Origin: Mycobacterium sp. 852002-50816_SCH5313054-b
GTDB taxonomy: Bacteria > Actinomycetota > Actinomycetes > Mycobacteriales > Mycobacteriaceae
Direction: 5' to 3'
Assembly: GCF_001667185.1 (NCBI RefSeq)
Contig: NZ_LZIC01000102.1
Span: 1-63,793 of the forward strand
DNA: 63,793 bases
A model generated the notes under the pieces. That model did no database searches. It was given only the letters and a program-made list of their open reading frames with translations, and had not been told where the DNA came from. Each line of letters opens with the position of its first letter. Positions within the stretch are counted from its first letter, which is position 1. The translations under genes were made by a program, and so were the position numbers. Shown one piece after another: positions 41,562 through 49,028 of this stretch.

Positions 41562-44036
41562 ATGTCGTTCGTGATCACAGTGCCGGAGATGGTGACGGCG
41601 GCGGCAGCAGACTTGGCGAATATCGGCTCGACGGTCAGCTCGGCCAGCGCGGCGGCAGCAGCGCCCATGACGGGGATGTTGGCGGCCGGTGCTGATGACG
41701 TGTCGTTCGCTATCGCATCCTTGTTCTCCGGCTACGGGGCGGAATATCAGGCGGTGAGCAAGGCGGCCGCGGCGTTTCATAGCCAGTTTGTGCAAAGCCT
41801 CACTTCGGGTGCGTTCGCTTATGCCAGCGCCGAGGCCGCGAATGTCCAGCACGTCCTGGCTGGCGCGCTCGACCCGGCGTCTGCGGCGGCGGTCGATCCC
41901 ATCCAGATGCTCACAGGGCGCCCGCTGATCGGCAACGGCGTCAACGCGGCGCCCGGGAGCGGGGCAAACGGAGGGAACGGTGGCTGGCTGATCGGTAACG
42001 GCGGTGCCGGCGGGTCAGGAGCGAACGCCGCGGCCGGTGCCGGCCACAACGGGGGCAACGGTGGGGCCGCCGGGCTGATCGGCACGGGCGGCGCGGGCGG
42101 CGCCGGCGGCAGCGGCGCCACCAACGGCGGCGGCGGCGGCACGGGCGGCGCCGGCGGGCTATTCGGTGCCGGTGGCGCCGGTGGCGCCGGCGGACAGGGC
42201 ACCGGCGGGACCGGCGGGGCCGGCGGGGTCGGCGGCGCCGGGCTGTTCAATGCCGGCGGGGCCGGCGGGGCCGGCGGCCAAGGCAGCACCACCGGCGGAA
42301 TCGGCGGGGCCGGCGGCGTCGGGCTGTTCGCAAGCGGTGGCGCCGGCGGCGCCGGTGGGGTCGCCGGGCTCGGCGGCACGGGCGGGACCGGCGGGGCCGG
42401 CGGTGCCGCCATGTTCTTCGGGGACGGCGGTGCCGGCGGCGCTGGGGGGGAGTCGAACCTCACCAGCCACGGCGGGGACGGCGGGGCCGGCGGTGCCGGC
42501 GGCCTGCTTGGCGGTGCCGGCGGGCACGGCGGCTCCGGCGGGTTCGGCCCGACTACCGGCGGGAACGGTGGGCCCGGCGGTGCCGCCGCGTTCTTCGGTG
42601 CCGGCGGGGCCGGCGGTTCCGGCGGGCTGGCCACCGCTGGCACTGGCGGTGCCGGCGGGTCCGGCGGCAACGCCGGCATGATCTTTGGTACCGGAGGGGC
42701 CGGCGGCGCCGGCATGAACGGCGCGCTCGCCGGCGGGATCGGCGGTGCCGGCGGCAAGAGTGGGCTGATCGGCAACGGCGGTGAAGGCGGCGCCGGCGGG
42801 TTCTCCGGCGGTGGTACCGGCGGTAACGGCGGTACCGGCGGCACCGCGACGATTGGCGTCGGTGGTAATGGCGGCAACCCCGGGCTTGGGCTTGGGGGTT
42901 CGGGGGCGGGCACAGGCGGCGCCGCCGGCACCGGGCTGATCCCCGGCTCGTATGCGGGCGGGCTGCAACCAGGGCCTGGGGCGCCGGCCGGGCCCGTCCA
43001 GATGCTCACAGGGCGCCCGCTGGTCGGCAACGGCGTCCCCGGGGCCCCGGGGACCGGGGCAAACGGCGGGAACGCTGGGTGGCTGATCGGCAGCGGCGGG
43101 GCCGGCGGGTCGGGAGCGATCTCGAGCGGGGTCGGCCAAAATGGCGGCGACGGCGGGGCCGCTGGGCTGTTCGGCACCGGCGGCGCCGGCGGAACCGGCG
43201 GACGGGGCTCCACCAGCGGCGGGATCGGCGGGAACGGCGGCGCCGGTGGGTTGTTTGGTACTGGCGGCACCGGTGGCGTCGGTGGGCTCGGCTCGGGTGG
43301 TAGCGGCGGGTCCGGCGGGTCCGGCGGTGCTGGGATGTTCAACGGCGGCGCCGGAGGCTCCGGCGGGGTGGGCTCGGTCACCGGCGGGAACGGCGGCGCC
43401 GGCGGCGCTGCGCTGTTCGATGCCGGCGGGTCCGGCGGGTCCGGCGGGATGGGCAACAACGGCGCCGGCGGGTCCGGCGGGTCGGGCGGGGCCACGACGT
43501 ACTTCGGCGCCGGCGGCGGCGGCGGCTCAGGAGGTTCGGGCGGAACCATCGGCGGGAACGGCGGGGCCGGTGGCGCCGGCGGCTCGCTTGGCGGTGCCGG
43601 CGGGGACGGCGGCTCAGGCGGCTTCGGCGGTACCACCGGCGGGAGCGGCGGGACCGGCGCAGCCGCGATGCTTTTCGGTGTCGGCGGAGACGGCGGCGCC
43701 GGCGGGAGCGGCGGGTCCGGCGGGTCCGGCGGGGCCGGTGGCGACGCTGGCACGGTCTTCGGTACCGGCGGTGGCGGCGGCGCTGGCGGGCAAGGCAACG
43801 GCAACATCGGTGGCAACGGCGCTAACGGCGGCAAGAGTGGGCTGATCGGTAACGGCGGTGATGGCGGGAGCGGCGGCACCGGCGCGACCACCGGTGGTAA
43901 CGGCGGTGACGGCGGCACCGCGCTGACTGGCGTCGGTGGTGACGGCGGCAATGCGGGGCTTGGCATTAGTGTCGCGCCGGGTAATCCCGGCACCGGCGGC
44001 GACGGGTTGGTCCCAGGGAATGACGGGTTGACGTAG
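41562..44036 (+). CDS. PE_PGRS family protein with internally duplicated PGRS module
   Basis: 824 residues from ATG 41562. A complete PE domain (1 to about 98, SFVITVPEMVTAAAADLANIG...YQAVSKAAAAFHSQFVQ) is followed by a linker and a long Gly-Gly-Ala/Gly-Gly-X region. The opener QMLTGRPLIGNG (near residue 115) recurs as QMLTGRPLVGNG (near 480), exactly 1095 nt later, so the PGRS region is a tandem duplication. PE proteins are exported by ESX-5 to the cell surface. PGRS regions bind calcium in other members. There is no extra C-terminal domain. Confidence 0.9.
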   Translation: MSFVITVPEMVTAAAADLANIGSTVSSASAAAAAPMTGMLAAGADDVSFAIASLFSGYGAEYQAVSKAAAAFHSQFVQSLTSGAFAYASAEAANVQHVLAGALDPASAAAVDPIQMLTGRPLIGNGVNAAPGSGANGGNGGWLIGNGGAGGSGANAAAGAGHNGGNGGAAGLIGTGGAGGAGGSGATNGGGGGTGGAGGLFGAGGAGGAGGQGTGGTGGAGGVGGAGLFNAGGAGGAGGQGSTTGGIGGAGGVGLFASGGAGGAGGVAGLGGTGGTGGAGGAAMFFGDGGAGGAGGESNLTSHGGDGGAGGAGGLLGGAGGHGGSGGFGPTTGGNGGPGGAAAFFGAGGAGGSGGLATAGTGGAGGSGGNAGMIFGTGGAGGAGMNGALAGGIGGAGGKSGLIGNGGEGGAGGFSGGGTGGNGGTGGTATIGVGGNGGNPGLGLGGSGAGTGGAAGTGLIPGSYAGGLQPGPGAPAGPVQMLTGRPLVGNGVPGAPGTGANGGNAGWLIGSGGAGGSGAISSGVGQNGGDGGAAGLFGTGGAGGTGGRGSTSGGIGGNGGAGGLFGTGGTGGVGGLGSGGSGGSGGSGGAGMFNGGAGGSGGVGSVTGGNGGAGGAALFDAGGSGGSGGMGNNGAGGSGGSGGATTYFGAGGGGGSGGSGGTIGGNGGAGGAGGSLGGAGGDGGSGGFGGTTGGSGGTGAAAMLFGVGGDGGAGGSGGSGGSGGAGGDAGTVFGTGGGGGAGGQGNGNIGGNGANGGKSGLIGNGGDGGSGGTGATTGGNGGDGGTALTGVGGDGGNAGLGISVAPGNPGTGGDGLVPGNDGLT

Positions 44037-44109
44037 CCGGTGGCGCCGGTCACCGAGGTCGAGATGCCCGCGGGCAGTTTGGGCCGATCGTCCGGGTCGG
44101 GCCGTGAGT

Positions 44110-44382
44110 TCAGGACCGGCGTGTCGTAGTGCTCAGCAAATCGCGGCTCACCACCGATATGGTCGCCACCGCCCCCGGACTGCCGAGAACCTCGAACAGG
44201 ACCTGCTTGGGGTTTTACTTGCTGTTCTCGATGGAGTCGGCGCGCGGCCACGACACCACGTCATTGGAGCCGAAGATGCCGTGCAGCCGGTACACGCCGA
44301 AGCCCGCGACCGCCACGACGAGCACCGCCACGATCACCGTCCATCGTCGCCTGATCACGCTACCGATCGAAAACCTCTTCAC
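44110..44382 (-). pseudogene. mmpS remnant (internal stop, 3' truncated)
   Basis: From GTG 44382 the minus strand reads an MmpS-like start: a basic N-terminus, a membrane helix (WTVIVAVLVVAVAGFGV), YRLHGIFG and DSIENSK. TAA at 44217-44215 interrupts it where MmpS proteins read SKPFNPK. After the stop the same frame continues NPKQVLFEVLGSPGAVATIS before homology ends near 44152. About half of the gene and any mmpL partner are missing. It resembles the intact MmpS at 48300 and M. tuberculosis MmpS4/5. Confidence 0.75.
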
Positions 44383-44519
44383 CCCTGCGCCTTTCGATTG
44401 CGGGTGACGCGGTTTTCAGCCGATGCCCACCCACAGCTGAGCCGACCACGACCACATGGGCGTCCGACGAGGCAGAGCCGGGGGAGGGTGGATCGCCTGC
44501 GCCGCGACGTTGAGGCCGA

Positions 44520-44833
44520 CGCGGTGACGTATTCGGCGCCGGCCCCGGGACCGGTCATGGGAAGGAATCCGATGACCTCGGTCCCGATGGCCGGATCTTC
44601 GACGCCGGGGCCGTGGTCGACGACTGTTCCGGCCAGGTCGAGGCCCAACGTGTGAGGGAAGCGCACGGGCAAGATCTCGTCCATCGCTCCTGCCCGTAAC
44701 GACCTGTCGAACGGGTTGAACGCCGTCGCCGCGACGGCAACGAGCACTTCCCGGGGTCGGGCCGCGGCGTCGGGGCCTCTTCGTAGCGCAAGACGTCGAC
44801 GCCGCCGTACTCGTGAAAACCGATGGCCTTCAT
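44520..44833 (-). pseudogene. Quinone-oxidoreductase/zinc-free alcohol dehydrogenase N-terminal remnant
   Basis: ATG 44833 begins MKAIGFHEYGGVDVLRYEEAPTPRP, the typical start of a medium-chain dehydrogenase/quinone oxidoreductase. Near 44748 (a C/G run) the frame shifts, after which VLVAVAATAFNPFDRSLRAG, LGLDLAGTVVDHGPGV and IGTEVIGFLPMTGPGAGAEYV continue in another frame until about 44520. The NAD(P) domain is absent. An intact relative is at 53947-54888. Confidence 0.75.
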
Positions 44834-45038
44834 AGCATTTTCTCCTCGTGCTGGAAGGGTCGGGGCTTCAGCTGGCGAGGCGGCCACCCACGACCACCGT
44901 GGCTCCGCGTGCTCGCTGGCCGGCGATCGAGTCGTGGGATGCCGTTGCCCGACGCCTTTCGGCACTCGCCGGGCCACAGGTAGGAAGACGTCGGATTGCC
45001 GTGGATCTACGATCAATCAGCGCCGCGGGTCCTGGCCG

Positions 45039-46040
45039 TTACCGGGACTCGACGCCATCCGCCGCGATGCTGCGGGGAGGCGGTGGTTGCTGTGAGCGTG
45101 GCTTCTTCAGGAAGCGATGGATGGCTTCGTAGGCATGCTGTTGTATTGCGGCGTCCTTGAAGTCACCGACGATCTCCGACTGATCCACGAGGGGCCCGGT
45201 GACGGCGCCCGATCGGCTGGCGTAGAACACCCCGCTGCGCAACTGTTCGTCGGTCACTCCATCGACCAGCCGCTGGGCGCCCGTCTCCAACCGGTGTCCG
45301 CGCCCCAGCGCGGGAAGAACGTAGGGCAGCAGAAGATGATTCATCACGGCCCGAGTGAGCGGGCCCATGTCGCGCAAGGCGTCCGTTCCCGCGGTGTTGC
45401 CCGGGCTCACGGTGAGCAGCCGCAGGCCGGGATGCATTCGCGCCAGTGCCGACATCCACAACGCACCAAGGTATTTCACCTGCCCGTAAGCGAGGAACGT
45501 GTTGAACTTCCGCTGTTCGAAGAACGAACCGTCGATGACGCTGGCGAACTCCTCCACCGAGTGGCTCGTGAACGTGGGCCGCGGCATCCCCATCGAGGGA
45601 ACACCACGCGCGGCTTCGCTACCCACCAGGACCGCGGTGTTGGTCAACGCCCCAGCAGCGAGGAGATTCTCGAGCAGTACAACGTGACCCAGTACGTTGG
45701 AACCGAAGACATGCGTGACGCCATCAGCGGTGAGCGCCAGCGGTGTTGGGCCGCCGGTGCCGCCGGCGTTCATGACGACCGAATGCAGTTCGCCATCCAA
45801 CGTGCTCAGCGCTGACCTCACCGAGTCCAAATCGGTCAGGTCCATTCGAAGAACCGTGAAGATGGACCTGCCCGTGAGGCGCTCCAGATCGGCGGCCGCG
45901 GACCGGCCGCTGTCCGTGTTGCGACACGCCAGATAGATCCCGTCGAAATCGCCGGCAAGAGCGAGTTGGCGCGCCACCTCCTTACCGAGCCCAACGTTGG
46001 CACCAGTGATCAGAACCGCCTTGGAAGATGTCGCAGCCAT
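45039..46040 (-). CDS. Short-chain dehydrogenase/reductase, protochlorophyllide-reductase-like SDR
   Basis: 333 residues. The nucleotide-binding TGANVGLG is at 12-19, NAG at 91-93, the catalytic Ser in VGSEAARG (S141), and Y185-x3-K189 (AYGQVKY). Length and pattern resemble retinol-dehydrogenase/protochlorophyllide-reductase-like SDRs. The substrate is unknown. It is divergent from a TetR gene across a 511-nt A+T-richer spacer. Confidence 0.85.
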   Translation of the reverse strand: MAATSSKAVLITGANVGLGKEVARQLALAGDFDGIYLACRNTDSGRSAAADLERLTGRSIFTVLRMDLTDLDSVRSALSTLDGELHSVVMNAGGTGGPTPLALTADGVTHVFGSNVLGHVVLLENLLAAGALTNTAVLVGSEAARGVPSMGMPRPTFTSHSVEEFASVIDGSFFEQRKFNTFLAYGQVKYLGALWMSALARMHPGLRLLTVSPGNTAGTDALRDMGPLTRAVMNHLLLPYVLPALGRGHRLETGAQRLVDGVTDEQLRSGVFYASRSGAVTGPLVDQSEIVGDFKDAAIQQHAYEAIHRFLKKPRSQQPPPPRSIAADGVESR

Positions 46041-46551
46041 GCTGTCATTTCCTTTCGATAAAGACTTCGCGCCGGCATGAGATGGTCAGGCGGCTTCGTC
46101 ATCTTTGTAGGGGAAGCTTCATCATCGTACCTCTATTTTGTATCCTGCACTACATAATCATGCTGAACACCTTATTGTCAACCGCTAGATCATCCGACTT
46201 AGATGTCTGTTGCTAGAGTTTAACGTGCTGTAGCGAAGGGCATTTCGACGATCGCTCAGAAGGACTAGACGCACCGCGGCGAAGCAACGCCACGCCGTAG
46301 CAGCGGCAGCGGCAGCGGTTATTACATCGCGTTCTGTAGTATGTGCTTCACAATTGTGTCACGTTGGAGTTAACCTGACTTCAGGGTTGCCACGAGCAGG
46401 TCTGCGCAGGGCGCCGGGTAAGGCTCCGGTCGGGTTTCGCGCGCCGCGAGCACCACGCAGGAGAACGACGGACAGCATGAGACGAATCGGAAGGGGGATC
46501 AGGGCAGCGGGGCCCGCAGCGACGGACCTCGCCAGACCTGGCGAAAGTGTG
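46041..46551. other. Long A+T-rich divergent spacer between SDR and TetR genes
   Basis: No gene seen. The part around 46100-46230 is clearly richer in A+T than its surroundings. A perfect 10-bp palindrome CACAATTGTG sits at 46349-46358. The TetR frame stays open upstream to about 46354, but without a good start site. Confidence 0.5.
46349..46358. promoter_or_regulatory. Candidate operator palindrome
   Basis: CACAATTGTG, a perfect dyad, lies in the divergent region between the SDR and its likely TetR regulator, about 194 nt before the tetR start and 309 nt from the SDR start. The length is short for TetR, so support is modest. Confidence 0.35.
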
Positions 46552-47187
46552 ATGGCAGCAAACGAATCGGTCACCGAGCCGCGACGGCTCACCCCCAAGG
46601 GACGGGCCACGCGGGAGCGGATCGTTGCGACAGCAGCGCAACTGATGTACGACCACGGTGTTGCCGGCACCAGTCTCGGGGACGTCCAGAAGGCGGCGGG
46701 CGTTGGCGTTTCGCAGGTATATCACTACTTCGGGGACAAGGATTCACTGATCAGGGCTGTCATCGCGCACCGCATCCACGCACTCCTGGCAACGCTCGGC
46801 GGGCTGGACAGCATGGAGGGGTTGCGCGCCTGGCGAGACTTCCTCGTTGACACGCTCGGCCAGCGGAACTGTGAGGGCGGCTGCCCGGTCGGGTCGCTGG
46901 CCGGTGAGCTGGCCGAGCCCTTCCCGCAGTGTCGAGCTGACCTCGCCGGTGGATTCGACCAGTGGGAAGCGGCGATCCGCGAGGGCCTACAGGCCATGTG
47001 CGACCGGGGCGATCTGCGCCGCAAGGCCAACCCCGACCGCCTGGCGACTGCGCTGTTGGCCGCGGTCGAAGGCGGCATGCTGCTCGCGCAGGTTCGCCGC
47101 GACACCGCTCCTCTCGAAACGGCACTCGATGAGGTCCTCGATCGCATCGAGGAGCTCAGGCCCCGACGCGCGCCGGCCCGTCGGTAA
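46552..47187 (+). CDS. TetR/AcrR-family regulator
   Basis: 211 residues from ATG 46552. The helix-turn-helix domain is RERIVATAAQLMYDHGVAGTSLGDVQKAAGVGVSQVYHYFGDKDSLI (about 20-66). The ligand domain has GGCPVGSLAGEL, typical of LmrA/YxaF-type TetR proteins. It is divergent from the SDR gene, its probable target. Confidence 0.87.
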   Translation: MAANESVTEPRRLTPKGRATRERIVATAAQLMYDHGVAGTSLGDVQKAAGVGVSQVYHYFGDKDSLIRAVIAHRIHALLATLGGLDSMEGLRAWRDFLVDTLGQRNCEGGCPVGSLAGELAEPFPQCRADLAGGFDQWEAAIREGLQAMCDRGDLRRKANPDRLATALLAAVEGGMLLAQVRRDTAPLETALDEVLDRIEELRPRRAPARR

Positions 47188-47634
47188 GCCAGGCAACGTT
47201 GCCTCTCGTTCGTCGGCTGCCGCGGTGACTCCTAGGCGCCACAAAGGAATGGGTTACCGCGAACGTCTGCGGTTGCCGGCGCGAACGCTGTGCACGTCGA
47301 TACGGATCGATGAACCATCCCGCGTTTGATGCGGACCTCGTTAAACCTTGCTGTCGAACTTGCGCTTTTATCGCCGGGCATCACCGTGCCCGGGATTGTG
47401 CCCAGACCCCGCAAGGCACTTCGTATGGCTTCGGCGATGGATGCAGTCACCCGGTCTTCGAGCCGCCGAGAGCCACGGCATCCCTGCGCTTGATCTCGTC
47501 CAAGCCGTCTGATGTGTTCAACGGTCAAGGCCCCGACGTCCACCGATAACCGCAGACAGCGCGACCTTCTGTGCCGCCCACAAACCACGCGCTGTGCGTT
47601 ATACAAATCACACAACGTGCGTTATGCTCGGCCG
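47188..47634. other. Spacer before the TetR-mmpS-mmpL operon
   Basis: I see no supported gene. Near the 3' end there are two direct 9-bp repeats GTGCGTTAT (47594-47602 and 47617-47625, 23 bp apart), just upstream of the next TetR start. Confidence 0.45.
47594..47625. promoter_or_regulatory. Paired direct repeats upstream of tetR-mmpS-mmpL
   Basis: GTGCGTTAT occurs twice with a 23-bp period, ending 10 nt before the GTG start at 47635. This would place a bound repressor over the promoter. A candidate autoregulatory site. Confidence 0.4.
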
Positions 47635-48303
47635 GTGGCGCAACTAACATTCCAGCGCGCTCGTACCGAGGAAGAGAAGCGCCAACGTGCGGAGGCCTTG
47701 GTGGAAGCCGCACGCTCGCTGGCAATGGAAACGGGCGTCGCGTCGGTCACCCTGACCGCGGTCGCCAACCGCGCCGGAATTCACTATTCGGCCGTACGCC
47801 GCTACTTCACCTCGTACAAGGAAGTCCTGCTGCATCTGTCCGCCGAGGGCTGGGTGCGGTGGTCCAACGTCGTGTCGGAGAAGCTGGCCGAGCCCGGCGC
47901 GAAGTCGCCCTCGCGCATCGCCGAGACATTGGCTGAAGCCCTGGCCGAGGACCCGTTGTTCTGCGACCTGCTTGCCAACCTGCACCTGCACCTGGAACAC
48001 GAGGTGAACGCTGAGCGGGTCATCGAGGTCAGGCGGATCAGTACCGCGGCCACACTCTCGCTGGCCGATTCGATCGGGAGCGCGCTGCCCGAACTCGGGC
48101 GATCGGGCTCACTCGACATCCTGTTGGCGGCGTACTCGCTCGCGGCCACGCTGTGGCAGGTCGCGAACCCGCCGGCGCATCTGACCGTTGTGTACGCCGA
48201 AGAGCCGGAAGTGGTTCCGCCCGAATGGAATCTGGACTTCGCATCCGCGCTTACCCGCCTGTTGACGGCCACGTGCGTCGGCCTCATCGCGGAATCCTCA
48301 TGA
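47635..48303 (+). CDS. TetR-family regulator of the mmpS-mmpL operon
   Basis: 222 residues from GTG 47635. The helix-turn-helix is SVTLTAVANRAGIHYSAVRRYFTSYKEVLL (about 38-67). The C-terminal domain resembles TetR regulators with an AefR-like fold. The stop overlaps the mmpS ATG (ATGA), so regulator and exporter genes are translationally coupled. TetR/MarR control of MmpS-MmpL pairs is known in mycobacteria (for example Rv0678 for mmpS5-mmpL5). Confidence 0.87.
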   Translation: MAQLTFQRARTEEEKRQRAEALVEAARSLAMETGVASVTLTAVANRAGIHYSAVRRYFTSYKEVLLHLSAEGWVRWSNVVSEKLAEPGAKSPSRIAETLAEALAEDPLFCDLLANLHLHLEHEVNAERVIEVRRISTAATLSLADSIGSALPELGRSGSLDILLAAYSLAATLWQVANPPAHLTVVYAEEPEVVPPEWNLDFASALTRLLTATCVGLIAESS

Positions 48304-49028
48304 ACTCAGATAGGAGGCCGGATCGCTTGGCTTGGCGAACTGCAACCGGTGAAGACGGTCCCGAGCTCTCCGAACGTCCGGGTCCGGAACCGACCGCGCA
48401 ACCCCCCACCGCGACCAGCGTGCCGCCGGATACCAAGCGCCGCAGCGACGCCCGGGTCAAGGAAGGCAGCCGAAGGGGGACTGCGGTGACTGAGCCAAGG
48501 ACTGAACCGCTACAGACGCAGGGCTCCGCCGGCAGCGAGGGCAATAAGGTCGCCCCGCAGCGCGCTGGGAAAAAGGGGTTTTTGGGGCGTTTCTGGTTGG
48601 TGCTTACGATCGCAGCGGTCGTCGCGGTGTCGGGGTTCGTCGTATACCGATTGCACGGCGTCTTCGGCGTTCACAGCGGTTCATTCGGTGGCGGCACCTC
48701 GGGCGAGGTCCTCGACCAATTCAACGCCAAGACGATCACGCTCGAGGTCTGGGGCTCACCGGGCAGCACGGCAACCATCAACTACCTCGACGAAAACACC
48801 CATCCGCAGCAGGCACTGAACGTGCCCTTGCCCTGGAGCAAAGTATTGAGTTCAACGAAGCCCGGCATCCCGGCAAACATGGTGGCGCAAGGAGACGGCA
48901 GTTGGATCGCCTGTCGATTCGTCGTGAATAACCACGACGGCCGCGGTGACGTCATCAAGGCGCCGAATCGCTCAGATTCCAACGAAAACGTGAACCCCTT
49001 CGTCTACTGCCTGGACAAGTCCGCATGA
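48300..49028 (+). CDS. MmpS-family membrane protein
   Basis: 242 residues if read from ATG 48300. An in-frame GTG at 48486 would give 180. The conserved part starts with a membrane helix (about 97-115) followed by YRLHGVFG, then the extracytoplasmic domain TLEVWGSPGSTATINYLDENTHPQQ...LPWSKVL...MVAQGDGSWIACRFVV and a final FVYCLDKSA. Typical MmpS proteins have about 140 residues, so the roughly 95-residue polar cytoplasmic N-terminus is unusual. It is coupled to tetR and mmpL (ATGA overlaps on both sides). It works with MmpL in siderophore, lipid or drug export. Confidence 0.87.
   Translation: MNSDRRPDRLAWRTATGEDGPELSERPGPEPTAQPPTATSVPPDTKRRSDARVKEGSRRGTAVTEPRTEPLQTQGSAGSEGNKVAPQRAGKKGFLGRFWLVLTIAAVVAVSGFVVYRLHGVFGVHSGSFGGGTSGEVLDQFNAKTITLEVWGSPGSTATINYLDENTHPQQALNVPLPWSKVLSSTKPGIPANMVAQGDGSWIACRFVVNNHDGRGDVIKAPNRSDSNENVNPFVYCLDKSA

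Noticed and set aside
42000..44000. CRISPR-like periodic repeats
   Set aside because: The periodicity is the Gly-Gly-X codon repeat of PGRS. There are no constant repeats with unique spacers and no cas genes.
41819..44251. 810-codon Pro-rich minus-strand frame
   Set aside because: Mirror of the GGC-rich PGRS repeat. Only proline/alanine repeats result, and the plus strand carries the PE domain and ribosome site.
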